Origin: Verrucomicrobiota bacterium
GTDB taxonomy: Bacteria > Verrucomicrobiota > Verrucomicrobiia > Opitutales > Opitutaceae
DNA: 64,000 nucleotides
Assembly: GCA_023432225.1 (NCBI GenBank)
Contig: JAEYUW010000036.1
Span: forward strand, 186,001-250,000
Reading direction: 5' to 3'
Of the stretch, positions 43,530 through 52,288 are shown one piece after another. The notes under the pieces were generated by a model that saw only the letters and a program-made list of their open reading frames with translations, ran no database searches and was not told where the DNA came from. Positions within the stretch are counted from its first letter, which is position 1; every line of letters begins with the position of its first letter. The position numbers and the translations under genes were made by a program.

Positions 43530-46127
43530 ATGTCTTCCCCTCTCAACGATCTGCCGCCGCTGACCACCGGCTTGCCCCGCCTCGACACCGTCATGCATGG
43601 CATCCATGCCGGCGACAATGTCGTGTGGTTGATCGACGAGTGGGAGGAATATCGCGCGCTCGTCCTGCCGTATGCCGCCGCCGCGCGCGCCGCTTCCCGG
43701 GATCTGCATTACTTCCGCTTCGGCCCCGATCCGGCGCTGGTCGAAGCCGATGCGCAGACCTCCGTTCACCACATGGACCCGGCCAAGGGCTTCGAACGTT
43801 TCGTGCGGGCCGTGCACCGCGTGATCGAGGCCGCGGGTCCGGGCGCGTTCTACATCTTCGACAACCTCTCTCATCTCGCCGAGGCGTGGACCTCTGACCA
43901 GAGCATGGGGAATTTTTTCCGCCTCACCTGTCCGCGGCTCTGGCGGTTGGAGACGGTCACCTACTTCGCGCTGCAACGTGCCCGCCACGCGGAACAGGGC
44001 ATCGGCCCGATCCTGCGCACGACGCAGTTCATGCTCGATATCGTGCGCGTGGACGACCGGCTCTACGTGCGGCCGATCAAGGTGCCGCATCACGCCGATC
44101 AGTCGATGGACACGATCCATCTCTGGCGCGGCGACGACTTCCTGCCCGTGCGCGAGAGTGCCGTGCTCGCGCAGATCCTCTCGCGCATCCAATGGCCGCG
44201 TTTGCAGAACGATCGGCGCGGCGGCTACTGGCAGCGGCTTTTCGACGAAGTCGAGGTCTTCCTCCGCGACGAGCGCGCCGGCCGCGCCGCCGCCGGTGCG
44301 AGGGCTGAACTGCTCGCCCGCGTGCGTCTCGCCTTCGCCGTGCATCGCTCCGGCATCGCGGCGCTCGTCGAGCAGTATCTCACGCTCGAGGATTTCATCG
44401 CGGTGCGCCGCCGCATGATCGGCATCGGCTCGGTCGGCGGCAAAACCCTCGGCATGCTCGTCGCCCGTGCGGTCCTCCGCCAGAGCGCGCCCGACCTCGC
44501 GGCCCGACTCGAGGTGCACGACTCGTTTTTCGTCGGCGCGGAAGTGTTCGTCGGCTTTCTGATTGAGAACGATGTCTGGTGGCTCCGGGAGAAACAGAAG
44601 CAGGCGGAGACTTTCCTCACGGACTTGGAGGAAGGTCGCCGCCGTATCCGCGAAGGCCATTTTCCGCCGCTCATCCTCGAGCAGTTCGAGAGCATGCTCG
44701 ATTACTTCGGCGAGGCGCCCTACATCGTTCGTTCCTCCTCCGTGCTCGAGGACGCGCGCGGCAACGCCTTCTCGGGAAAATACGAAAGCATCTTCGTCGT
44801 GAATCGCGGCACGCGCGAGGAGCGGCTCGCCGCGCTGCTCGCCGCGGTGCGCGAAGTCTACGCCAGCGTGCTGGGCGAAGAAGCGCTACTCTACCGCAAG
44901 CGTCGCGGCCTCCTCGACAGCGAGGAACGCATGGCACTGCTCATCATGCGCGTCTCAGGCTCCGCGCATGGACGCTACTTTTATCCGCAGGCGGCCGGCG
45001 TCGGGCTCTCCTGCAACCCCTACGTCTGGCACCCGGACATCGATCCCCGCGCGGGGGTCGTTCGGCTCGTCTTCGGCCTCGGCACACGCGCGGTCGACCG
45101 CAGCGACGATGACTACACGCGCCTGGTCGCGCTGAACGCGCTGCATCGCCGCCCGGAGACCAGTTTCGAGGAAGCCTGCGATCACGCGCAGCGTCGCATG
45201 GATTGCCTCGACCTCGTCGCGGGGCGCCAGATCGCGTTGCCGCTGCACGAGGTGCTGCGCGAACAGGGAGCCGATTTGCCGCGGCACCTTTATTGCACCG
45301 AGGCGGATGACGGGCATCCGTGGGTGACGTTCGACGGCTTGCTGCGCGAGACCGCCGTGCCGGCGGATTTGCGGCGCATGCTCGCGTTGCTCGAGGAAGC
45401 CTTCGGTGCGCCGGTGGATATCGAGTTCGCGCTGAATTTTCTCTCCGACGGCAGCTATCGCATCCACCTGCTCCAGTGCCGCACGTTCCAATTCCGGCGT
45501 GATGTGGCGGGGCTCGCGGAGCGTCTTGACGCCGGTGCGCGGCGCGCGTTGCTCACGGCCCACGGGGCGGTCATTGGCGTGAGTCGCGAGCTGCGCCTGG
45601 CGCGCGTCATCTACATCGTGCAGGCCGCCTACGCGCGATTGCCGGAACAGGCGCGCTACGCGGTGGCGCGCATCATTGGTCGCTTTTGTCGTCGGCACGA
45701 CGAGGCCACCGGCGGGCTGCTGCTCATCGGTCCCGGCCGCTGGGGCACGTCGAGTCCGGCGCTTGGCATCCCGGTCTCGTTTGCCGAAATCAATCACGCG
45801 TCGGCGATTTGCGAGGTCGTGGCGATGCACGAAGGCCTGATCCCCGACGTCTCGCTCGGCACGCATTTCTTCAACGACCTCGTCGAATACGACACGCTCT
45901 ACGTGGCCTATTTCCCCCACAAGACGGGCAACCGGATCGATAGCGCGTGGTTCGAGGCGGCGCCCAATCAGCTCGTCGCGGAAGATCCCACTTCGGAGGA
46001 GTTCGCCGACGTGATCCGGGTGATCGACTGTGGGCACGAGGCGGCTCCCGTCTGGTTGCGCGCCGATGCGACGGCGCAGCGCGCCGAGGTTTTCACGTTG
46101 CCGCCGGCGTCAACGGGCGGCGTGTGA
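43530..46127 (+). CDS. PEP/pyruvate-binding (PPDK_N) protein with N-terminal RecA/KaiC-like domain
   Basis: An 865-residue protein. Residues ~10-240 resemble a KaiC/RecA fold (TGLPRLDTVMHGIHAGDNVVWLID, FYIFDNLSHLAEAWTSDQSMGNFF) but lack an obvious Walker A. From ~285 a PPDK N-terminal ATP-grasp domain follows: GIGSVGGKTLGML, YIVRSSSVLEDARGNAFSGKYESIF, PVDIEFALNF, IHLLQCR. The C-terminal ~200 residues end with GPGRWGTSSPALGIPVSFAEINHASAICEV, a block of this protein group. The swivelling phosphohistidine and PEP TIM-barrel domains of true PEP synthase or PPDK are missing. It probably acts as a nucleotide-dependent phosphotransferase on an unknown partner. It converges with the ACT gene after 9 bp. 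Confidence 0.82.
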   Translation: MSSPLNDLPPLTTGLPRLDTVMHGIHAGDNVVWLIDEWEEYRALVLPYAAAARAASRDLHYFRFGPDPALVEADAQTSVHHMDPAKGFERFVRAVHRVIEAAGPGAFYIFDNLSHLAEAWTSDQSMGNFFRLTCPRLWRLETVTYFALQRARHAEQGIGPILRTTQFMLDIVRVDDRLYVRPIKVPHHADQSMDTIHLWRGDDFLPVRESAVLAQILSRIQWPRLQNDRRGGYWQRLFDEVEVFLRDERAGRAAAGARAELLARVRLAFAVHRSGIAALVEQYLTLEDFIAVRRRMIGIGSVGGKTLGMLVARAVLRQSAPDLAARLEVHDSFFVGAEVFVGFLIENDVWWLREKQKQAETFLTDLEEGRRRIREGHFPPLILEQFESMLDYFGEAPYIVRSSSVLEDARGNAFSGKYESIFVVNRGTREERLAALLAAVREVYASVLGEEALLYRKRRGLLDSEERMALLIMRVSGSAHGRYFYPQAAGVGLSCNPYVWHPDIDPRAGVVRLVFGLGTRAVDRSDDDYTRLVALNALHRRPETSFEEACDHAQRRMDCLDLVAGRQIALPLHEVLREQGADLPRHLYCTEADDGHPWVTFDGLLRETAVPADLRRMLALLEEAFGAPVDIEFALNFLSDGSYRIHLLQCRTFQFRRDVAGLAERLDAGARRALLTAHGAVIGVSRELRLARVIYIVQAAYARLPEQARYAVARIIGRFCRRHDEATGGLLLIGPGRWGTSSPALGIPVSFAEINHASAICEVVAMHEGLIPDVSLGTHFFNDLVEYDTLYVAYFPHKTGNRIDSAWFEAAPNQLVAEDPTSEEFADVIRVIDCGHEAAPVWLRADATAQRAEVFTLPPASTGGV

Positions 46128-46136
46128 GCGATCGCC

Positions 46137-46592
46137 TCAGCGCGAAATGTCGCGCTGCGTGAGCACCTTGAAGCCGCGGTTCGAGAGGGCGCGCTGGCCG
46201 AGATCGGTATCCTCGACTTTCAGCGCGATGGCGGAACGCGAGCGCGGCCGGCAGATGAACGAGTAGACGTAGTGGATGTTCATCTCCGCCTCGTAGAGCG
46301 CCTTGAAGAGATCCTGGAGCTTCGACTCGTCCGTGAACTCCACCGCGAGCACCTCGCACTCGGTGAAGAAAAAATTGTTCGCCGCCATCAGCTCGCGCGC
46401 GCGATCGGGATCGTCGAGGACCATGCGATCGATCGCGCAATCCGTCGTGTCGAGCGTCGTCATCGCCATGATGTGGACGTTGTGCTTCGCGAGCATCGCG
46501 GTGAGTTCGTGCAGGCGGCCGACGCGGTTTTCGAGGAACACTGAAAACTGCTTCACCGGGTCCTGCGCGATCGTCGTTTCCATTTCAGGCAT
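46137..46592 (-). CDS. Tandem ACT-domain protein
   Basis: A 151-residue cytosolic protein with two ACT domains: the first opens with QFSVFLENRVGRLHELTAMLAKHNVHIMAMTT; the second runs through ECEVLAVEFTDESKLQDLFKALYEAEMNIHYVYSF. Stand-alone double-ACT proteins bind amino acids and act as regulators. The second Met (residue 4) could also be the start. It converges with the PPDK_N gene and diverges from the CDF gene. Confidence 0.88.
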   Translation of the reverse strand: MPEMETTIAQDPVKQFSVFLENRVGRLHELTAMLAKHNVHIMAMTTLDTTDCAIDRMVLDDPDRARELMAANNFFFTECEVLAVEFTDESKLQDLFKALYEAEMNIHYVYSFICRPRSRSAIALKVEDTDLGQRALSNRGFKVLTQRDISR

Positions 46593-46658
46593 GACGAGGC
46601 GGGAAAGTAGGCCGGGAGGGAAGGGCGGTCAACTGGGTTAACACCGCGCGCCGGGCCC

Positions 46659-46729
46659 TGTCGCGGCGGTCTGTGACCGCCGAGCGTTCGCGTTGCCGTC
46701 TTCGTCGGCGGGCGTAGACTGCCGCTGCA
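46659..46729. repeat. Compound palindromic repeat, family B copy 2
   Basis: GCGGCGGTCTGTGACCGCCGAG at the left and TCGTCGGCGGGCGTAGACTG at the right match the arms of the 25529-25601 element in order and spacing, with more substitutions on the right arm. It lies in the 272-bp gap between the ACT and CDF genes, which holds no gene I can support. Confidence 0.65.
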
Positions 46730-46864
46730 GGATGCAGAAAAGCAAGTCGCGCTCGGAGCGGAGCGCAGGATTAGCCACGTGAAAGATTCACCGGCGCGGC
46801 GAGCGAGTTTAGCTGCGCCGCGAAGCTTGAGTGGAGGAAGTGCGTGCGCGTAGTTTCGTGCGCG

Positions 46865-47767
46865 ATGTCCGTGAACGATCATCATGCGCGCACGACGCGC
46901 CGCGCGGAGGAGAGCGCCCGCTTGGTCGTGCGCGGCATCGTGCTGAATATCGCTTTGGCGGCGGTGAAGCTCGCCGGCGGCGTTTTTGGCCACACCTACG
47001 CGCTGATCGCCGACGCAGCGGAGTCGATGCTCGACATCCTGACCTCGCTCCTCGTGTGGGCGGGCTTCCGCGTGGCAGCGCGGCCGCCGGATGCGAATCA
47101 CCCCTACGGGCACGGCAAGGCGGAGCCGCTCGCCGCGCTCGCGGTGGCGCTGTTCGTGTTTGCGATGGCGGGATTTGTCGGTTGGCAGGCGGTGCACGAG
47201 ATCCGGACGCCGCACCACGCGCCGGAGTGGTGGACGCTGCTCGTGCTCGCGGCCGTGGTCGTGACGAAGGTGTGGTTTTCGCGGCGGTTGAATCTGGCCG
47301 GCGAAGAGAACGGCAGCACCGCGCTCGGCGTGGAGGCGATGCACCACTACTCCGACGCGCTGACGTCGGGGGCGGCATTTCTCGGCATTGCCGTGGCGCT
47401 GTGGGGCGGGCCGGGCTGGGAGACCGCGGACGACTGGGCGGCGCTCTTCGCGTGCGTGGTGATCGGGTTCAATGGATTCAACATGAGCGGCAAGGCGCTC
47501 GGCGACATCATGGACACCGCGGTCTCGGCGCAGTTCGAGGGCGAGGTGCGCGACATCGCGAGCGCGGTGCCGGGCGTGCTCGCGTTGCACAAAGTGCGCG
47601 TGCGCAAGAGCGGTCTCAGCCACCTCGTGGACATTCAGGTGCGCGTGGATGGCGAGCTCACCGTGCGGGAGGGACACGACATCGCGCACGCGGTGAAGGA
47701 CGCGCTGATCGGCTCCGCGCCGCACAGCATCAGCGACGTCACGGTGCATGTGGAGCCGATGAAGTGA
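46865..47767 (+). CDS. Cation diffusion facilitator (CDF) family divalent-metal exporter
   Basis: A 300-residue inner-membrane protein, start 46865 (MSVNDHHARTT). Six TM helices are visible. TM2 carries DAAESMLDILTS (acidic metal-site pair, Glu in the first position), then NHPYGHGKAEPLAAL, and TM5 carries HHYSDALTSG (His/Asp pair). The C-terminal ~85 residues are the cytoplasmic dimerisation domain (GVLALHKVRVRKSGLSHLVDIQVRVD) with the HAVKDAL helix. It exchanges Zn2+/Fe2+/Mn2+ for protons; the metal is not certain from sequence. Confidence 0.9.
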   Translation: MSVNDHHARTTRRAEESARLVVRGIVLNIALAAVKLAGGVFGHTYALIADAAESMLDILTSLLVWAGFRVAARPPDANHPYGHGKAEPLAALAVALFVFAMAGFVGWQAVHEIRTPHHAPEWWTLLVLAAVVVTKVWFSRRLNLAGEENGSTALGVEAMHHYSDALTSGAAFLGIAVALWGGPGWETADDWAALFACVVIGFNGFNMSGKALGDIMDTAVSAQFEGEVRDIASAVPGVLALHKVRVRKSGLSHLVDIQVRVDGELTVREGHDIAHAVKDALIGSAPHSISDVTVHVEPMK

Positions 47768-47839
47768 CCAAGGTAGGGCCGCGGTGGCGCGCCGCTTTCG
47801 CGAGCGCGCAACCTGCGCGGCCGCCAAGAAGACAGAATT

Positions 47840-48283
47840 TTACGGCGTTTGCTGCGCTGGTGCGGTGGGAAACTCGGGGTCGCGGATGTTGCCCTTCATT
47901 GTGAGCCACGGATGAATCTCGGCTTTCAGTCGACCGTCCTTGATGAGCGGATCGGACGCGACGAGAGCCTGGGCCTCCTCGAGGCTGGTGCACTTGAAAA
48001 TGAAAATTCCGCGCCAATCGCCGCCATCCCTGAACGGGCCGGCGACGAGCAATTTGCCGCTGTCGGCCAGTCGCTGAATGTTCGCCATGTGCGCGGCCTG
48101 CGCCTGCTGCCGCTCCTCGCGCGTGCCAGTGCCGGCGTTTGGCCCGCGTGTCAGCAGGCAGAAATAATACGTCGTCATGTTTGGCGGCAGCGCGGGCGTC
48201 GCGGGCTGCGGGGCGGATTTTTCCTGGGCAAAAAGAGCGGCGAACGCGCTCGCGAAGAGCAGGAGAAGCGTGGGGTATCTCAT
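47840..48283 (-). CDS. Exported YCII-domain protein
   Basis: A 147-residue protein; the start at 48283 gives a signal peptide (PTLLLLFASAFAALFAQ). The mature part is a YCII/YciI-like domain: MTTYYFCLLTRGPNAG, AHMANIQRLADSGKLLVAGPFRDGGDWRGIFIF, SLEEAQALVASDPLIKDGRLKAEIHPW. The domain's conserved His and Asp (AHMANI, SDPLI) are kept. YciI proteins are normally cytosolic, so the export signal is unusual. It diverges from pckG over 245 bp. Confidence 0.85.
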   Translation of the reverse strand: MRYPTLLLLFASAFAALFAQEKSAPQPATPALPPNMTTYYFCLLTRGPNAGTGTREERQQAQAAHMANIQRLADSGKLLVAGPFRDGGDWRGIFIFKCTSLEEAQALVASDPLIKDGRLKAEIHPWLTMKGNIRDPEFPTAPAQQTP

Positions 48284-48517
48284 GGCGATGAACTTGGTGC
48301 GACTCGATCGGTGCCGCGAGTGCGCAGTTGGACGACGTCGACCACGCTGCTGCGCGCAGCAACGCGCGGCGGCGCTCATGCACGCCGCGTCGCATCGGGC
48401 CTGACAGCACGCGCGGATTTCGGCGCATCGCGTCGACGCCTTATGTGTCAAGATATCCGCTTTAATTGCGATTTGGCCCCCGGCTTTCCCGTTGCCGCAT
48501 GGTCGGAGCTCGGGCAG

Positions 48518-48534
48518 CATCATAATTTATGATG
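48518..48534. promoter_or_regulatory. Perfect palindrome covering the pckG start codons
   Basis: CATCATAA-T-TTATGATG: 8-bp exact arms around one base. It contains both candidate ATGs (48529 and 48532). It is AT-rich in GC-rich surroundings and could be an operator or an RNA hairpin that hides the start. Confidence 0.5.
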
Positions 48535-50352
48535 AAAACCCCAAAACCGCTGAGCAATAACCCCAATTTGATCACGTGGGTGAAAAAAATGGCCGCGCTG
48601 TGCAAGCCGGACGCCATCCACTGGGTCGATGGTTCCCAGAAGGAATACGATGCGCTCTGTGCGCAAATGGTCGCGGGCGGCACGTTCATCAAACTGAACC
48701 AGAAGAATTGGCCGGGCTGTTACCTCGCCCGCTCGGACGCCAGCGACGTCGCGCGCGTGGAGGATCGGACCTTCATCTGCTCGCTCTCGAAGGATGCGGC
48801 GGGCCCGACGAACAATTGGGTCAATCCCTTCGAGATGCGCAAGACGCTCAAGGGACTTTTCAACGGCTGCATGAAGGGCCGCACGATGTATGTGTTGCCC
48901 TACAGCATGGGTCCGATCGGTTCGCCGATGTCGCAGATCGGCGTGCAGCTCACCGACTCTCCTTACGTCGTCGTCAACATGCGCATCATGGCGCGCATCG
49001 GCAAAGAGGTCTTCAAGCTGATCGATGCCGACTTCAAGCGCGTCGTCCCGTGCGTGCACTCCGTCGGTGCGCCGCTGAAGAAGGGCCAGAAGGACGTGGC
49101 GTGGCCGTGCAACAAGGAGAAGTATATCGTCCACTTCCCCGAGACGCGCGAGATCTGGTCCTACGGCTCGGGCTACGGCGGCAACGCGCTCCTCGGCAAA
49201 AAGTGTTTTGCGCTCCGCATCGCCTCCGCGATGGCACGCGACGAAGGCTGGATGGCCGAACACATGCTCATCCTCGGCGTCGAGAATCCGAAGGGCGAGA
49301 AGACCTACGTCGCCGCCGCGTTCCCGAGCGCTTGCGGCAAAACCAATTTCGCGATGCTGATCCCGCCGCCGCACTTCCAGCAGCAAGGCTGGAAGGTGTG
49401 GACCGTCGGCGACGACATTGCGTGGATCAAACCCGACGCCAACGGTCGCCTGCGCGCGATCAATCCCGAGGCGGGCTTCTTCGGCGTGGCGCCCGGCACG
49501 GGCAATCACACGAACCCGAACGCGATGAAGGCGCTCGCGAAGAACACCATCTTCACGAACGTCGCGCTCACCGACGACGGCGGCGTGTGGTGGGAAGGCA
49601 TGACGAAGGAAGCGCCCGCGCATGCGATCGATTGGAAGGGCAATGAGTGGACGCCCGAGCTGGCGAAGGAGAAAGGCGTCACTGCCGCGCACGCCAACGC
49701 GCGCTTCACCGCTCCGGCGAAGCAGTGTCCGACGATCGATCCCGCGTGGGAAGATCCCGAGGGCGTGCCGATTCACGCCATCATCTTCGGCGGTCGCCGC
49801 GCGACGACGATGCCGCTCGTGTTCCAGGCGTTCAACTGGTCCAGCGGCGTCTACATTGGCGCGACGATGGGCTCCGAGATGACCGCCGCCGCCGCCGGCA
49901 CGATCGGCAAGGTCCGTCGCGATCCGATGGCGATGCTGCCGTTCTGCGGCTACAACATGGGCGACTACTTCCGCCACTGGATCAACATGCAGAAGGGCCT
50001 GAGCGAGACGCCGCGCGTGTTTCACGTGAACTGGTTCCGCAAGGACAAGGACGGCAAGTTCATGTGGCCGGGCTTCTCCGAGAACATGCGCGTGCTGAAG
50101 TGGATCGTCGACCGTGTGCGCGCCGGCGGCAAAGCCAAGGAGACGCCGATCGGCTGGGTGCCGCGCTACCGCGACATCGAGTGGGACGGTCTCGATTTCT
50201 CCGAGGAAAAATTCGACGAGCTGCAGCGGTTCGACCGCGAGGCGTGGAAGAACGAGATCCTCGGTCAGGGCGAGCTCTTCTTCGATCTGCACGCGACGCT
50301 GCCGAAGGAACTGATCTTCGAGCGCGAACTGCTCATGTGCCGCATGCGCTGA
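48529..50352 (+). CDS. pckG: Phosphoenolpyruvate carboxykinase (GTP)
   Basis: A 607-residue enzyme, typical length for the GTP-dependent form. Key motifs are MGPIGSPMSQIGVQLTDSPYVV, the P-loop/kinase motif FPSACGKTNFAML, WTVGDDIAW, PEAGFFGVAPGTG, IIFGGRRATTMPLV and GYNMGDYFRHWI. It converts oxaloacetate and GTP to PEP, CO2 and GDP, at the start of gluconeogenesis. Two tandem ATGs (48529, 48532) lie within a perfect palindrome, and no Shine-Dalgarno is properly spaced; the nearest GGAG is about 22 nt away. A hairpin terminator follows at 50397. The pathway fits the acetate-type symporter at 52288. Confidence 0.96.
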   Translation: MMKTPKPLSNNPNLITWVKKMAALCKPDAIHWVDGSQKEYDALCAQMVAGGTFIKLNQKNWPGCYLARSDASDVARVEDRTFICSLSKDAAGPTNNWVNPFEMRKTLKGLFNGCMKGRTMYVLPYSMGPIGSPMSQIGVQLTDSPYVVVNMRIMARIGKEVFKLIDADFKRVVPCVHSVGAPLKKGQKDVAWPCNKEKYIVHFPETREIWSYGSGYGGNALLGKKCFALRIASAMARDEGWMAEHMLILGVENPKGEKTYVAAAFPSACGKTNFAMLIPPPHFQQQGWKVWTVGDDIAWIKPDANGRLRAINPEAGFFGVAPGTGNHTNPNAMKALAKNTIFTNVALTDDGGVWWEGMTKEAPAHAIDWKGNEWTPELAKEKGVTAAHANARFTAPAKQCPTIDPAWEDPEGVPIHAIIFGGRRATTMPLVFQAFNWSSGVYIGATMGSEMTAAAAGTIGKVRRDPMAMLPFCGYNMGDYFRHWINMQKGLSETPRVFHVNWFRKDKDGKFMWPGFSENMRVLKWIVDRVRAGGKAKETPIGWVPRYRDIEWDGLDFSEEKFDELQRFDREAWKNEILGQGELFFDLHATLPKELIFERELLMCRMR

Positions 50353-50396
50353 GCGCGCGACCGCTCATCCCGGCAAAGTTGCCGAAACAATTCTCC

Positions 50397-50426
50397 GGCG
50401 CATGGTCTCAAGGCCATGCGCCTTTT
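50397..50426 (+). terminator. Rho-independent terminator of pckG, overlapping the next gene's start
   Basis: GGCGCATGG-tctcaagg-CCATGCGCC is a perfect 9-bp stem followed by TTTTCTTTTCC, 44 bp past the pckG stop. The ATG at 50416 of the downstream gene lies in its 3' arm. Confidence 0.85.
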
Positions 50427-51201
50427 CTTTTCCTTGCTTTGCGGTGTGGTGTTGCTCGCGACGTGCGCGCGAGCGGCGGATGCCGTGGTCGACGATCCGC
50501 TGGATCCGTTCGCGGGCGTGCCCGCGCCGCTCGCCGCGGCCCTGCGCAGCTTCAGCCAGGACGCGCCACGGTGGGCTTACACGCAGCGGTTCGTGGAGTT
50601 CGATCGCAAGGGGCGGGAGAAAGGGAGCTGGCTCGCGCGCTACGATCCGTCGCTGCATTACGACGTGCAATGGACGTTGCTCGAGAAGAACGGCCAGGTG
50701 CCCAGCGAGGCGCAGCAGAAGAAATTCCGCAAAGAACGCGCGAAACTGGAACAGAAAGGCCGCGTGCGGTTGGGCGAGGCGTTGGACGTGAAGCGTGCGG
50801 TGCCGGTGCCCGATGCGGCGGGAACGAGCGACGAGTTGATCTATGAAGTGCCGCTGCGGCCGATCGAAGGATCGAGTTTCCCGCCGGAGAAATTTCAGGT
50901 GTTCGTGAAAGTTGGCCAGCAGAAGCACGAGTTGCGGGCGATCGACTTGAAGCTGCGGGAGCGCGCGCGTGTCGCGGTGGTGTTGAACGTGAAAGCGGCA
51001 TCTGCGCACATCGAGTTCGCCACGGTGCGCGACGATGCCGGGCCGGCGATCGCGAAGGTCGAGGCGAGCGGCTCGGCGACGGTGATGTTCGTGCCGTTCG
51101 GCGGGCGCGCGGAGGCGATGCGCAGCGAGTTCAAACGGGTCACGCCCTACGACGATCGTTTCGTCGTGAAGCCAGGACCGCTGCGGACGATTGATTTCTG
51201 A
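50416..51201 (+). CDS. Exported hypothetical protein
   Basis: A 261-residue protein with a signal peptide (RLFFSLLCGVVLLATCARA, cleavage near ADA). The mature part is charged and probably beta-rich (WAYTQRFVEFDRKGREKGSWLARYDP, ELIYEVPLRPIEGS, ATVMFVPFGGRAEAMRSEFKR); I do not recognise a domain. The start at 50416 sits within the pckG terminator hairpin and the T-run encodes its Leu-Phe-Phe residues; no other ATG would keep the signal peptide. It converges with the DUF456 gene after 18 bp. Confidence 0.75.
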   Translation: MRLFFSLLCGVVLLATCARAADAVVDDPLDPFAGVPAPLAAALRSFSQDAPRWAYTQRFVEFDRKGREKGSWLARYDPSLHYDVQWTLLEKNGQVPSEAQQKKFRKERAKLEQKGRVRLGEALDVKRAVPVPDAAGTSDELIYEVPLRPIEGSSFPPEKFQVFVKVGQQKHELRAIDLKLRERARVAVVLNVKAASAHIEFATVRDDAGPAIAKVEASGSATVMFVPFGGRAEAMRSEFKRVTPYDDRFVVKPGPLRTIDF

Positions 51202-51219
51202 CGGCGCCCCAGGGACGGA

Positions 51220-51795
51220 TCAGCCGGCGATGCTGCGCGCGATCGTGATCGCGGAGTAGGCGAAGAGCGCGACCATCGCGACGGCGAACGCGGCACGCAC
51301 GACGGTGCTGACGAGAAAGCCGAGCGCAGCGCCGAGGCCGGATTTGAGGGCGTCCTTGTCGGTGCGTTTGCTGAGCAGCTTTTCGGCGGCGACGGCACCG
51401 AGGACCGTTCCTAGAAGCAGCGCGGGTAAAGAGAAGAACATGCCCACCAGCGCTCCGCCGCCCGCGCCGGTCATGCCCCATTTGGAGCCGCCGAAGAGGC
51501 GCGCGCCGAGCAGCGTGCAGGCGAAGTCCGCAGCGATGGAAAACAGCCAGAACACGCCGATCCAGACGATGGCGGTCGTGGTGACGCTCGCGGGCAGAAG
51601 CCATTTGTGGAGCAGCACACCGACGAAGATCAGCGTCGTGCCCGGCAGCATTGGCACGACGGAGCCTACCAGCCCGGCGAGGAGCAGGACAGAGGTGAGC
51701 GTCCAGATGGCGTATTCCACGCGGGAGAGGGTGCGCAGACCGGCGTGGTGCGCAAATGCCGGTTTCAGATTCGGAAACAGCGCGAGGAATTCCAT
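51220..51795 (-). CDS. DUF456 membrane protein
   Basis: A 191-residue inner-membrane protein with four to five hydrophobic helices. VGSVVPMLPGTTLIFVGVLLHKWLLP, GARLFGGSKWGMTGAGGGALVGMFF and LLLGTVLGAVAAEKL are the small-residue-rich DUF456 pattern, a glycine-zipper-like repeat of two similar halves. Function is unknown. The charged N-terminal ~20 residues precede the first helix; a start at a later Met cannot be excluded. Confidence 0.82.
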   Translation of the reverse strand: MEFLALFPNLKPAFAHHAGLRTLSRVEYAIWTLTSVLLLAGLVGSVVPMLPGTTLIFVGVLLHKWLLPASVTTTAIVWIGVFWLFSIAADFACTLLGARLFGGSKWGMTGAGGGALVGMFFSLPALLLGTVLGAVAAEKLLSKRTDKDALKSGLGAALGFLVSTVVRAAFAVAMVALFAYSAITIARSIAG

Positions 51796-51849
51796 CCGCG
51801 GATCGAGGCGGCTCGCCGCGGTGGCGCTCCGTGCCGGCGAGAATCGAGC

Positions 51850-51871
51850 AGCGCGTTGGGGTCAACGTGCT
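51850..51871. repeat. Palindromic intergenic repeat, family D copy 3
   Basis: AGCGCGTTGGGGTCAACGTGCT followed by CCACCT matches the 11006-11029 copy with its CCACCT flank. It lies in the 181-bp gap between the divergent DUF456 and DUF485 genes. Confidence 0.6.
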
Positions 51872-51976
51872 CCACCTTTCGGGCATCCGCTTCGGGCTCT
51901 TTCGTCGCGCCCAATCGGGCGGTAAGACGAACATCGTTGTTGTCACCGGCGACTCCTCCCGCAGGCTCCCGCGCCA

Positions 51977-52288
51977 ATGCCTGCCCCGATACCCCACGAT
52001 GACGCGGTGCACAGCGAAGCGTTTCTTCATACGCTCATGCGCCGGCAACTGAAACTGTCCATTGCCTGCGCTGCCGCCTTTTTGGTGATGCTGCTGGGCG
52101 TGCCACTCGCGAATTACTTTTTCCCGGCCGTGATGGCGACGCGTGTCGCCGGCTTTACTTTAAGCTGGCTGCTGGTCGGCGTGCTGTCGTTCCCGGCCGT
52201 TTGGATGATCTCGTGGTATTTCATCCGCCGCTCGATCTGGCTCGAACGGGACGAAGTCGAACAGGTGAAAAAGGGGAGGGCCGAGTAA
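51977..52288 (+). CDS. DUF485 membrane protein (YjcH-like)
   Basis: A 103-residue protein with two TM helices (IACAAAFLVMLLGVPLANYFF and a second around LSWLLVGVLSFPAVWMISWYFI), ending in a charged tail. This is the DUF485 layout always found with ActP-type acetate symporters. The stop overlaps the symporter start as TAATG, so the pair is translationally coupled. Confidence 0.88.
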   Translation: MPAPIPHDDAVHSEAFLHTLMRRQLKLSIACAAAFLVMLLGVPLANYFFPAVMATRVAGFTLSWLLVGVLSFPAVWMISWYFIRRSIWLERDEVEQVKKGRAE

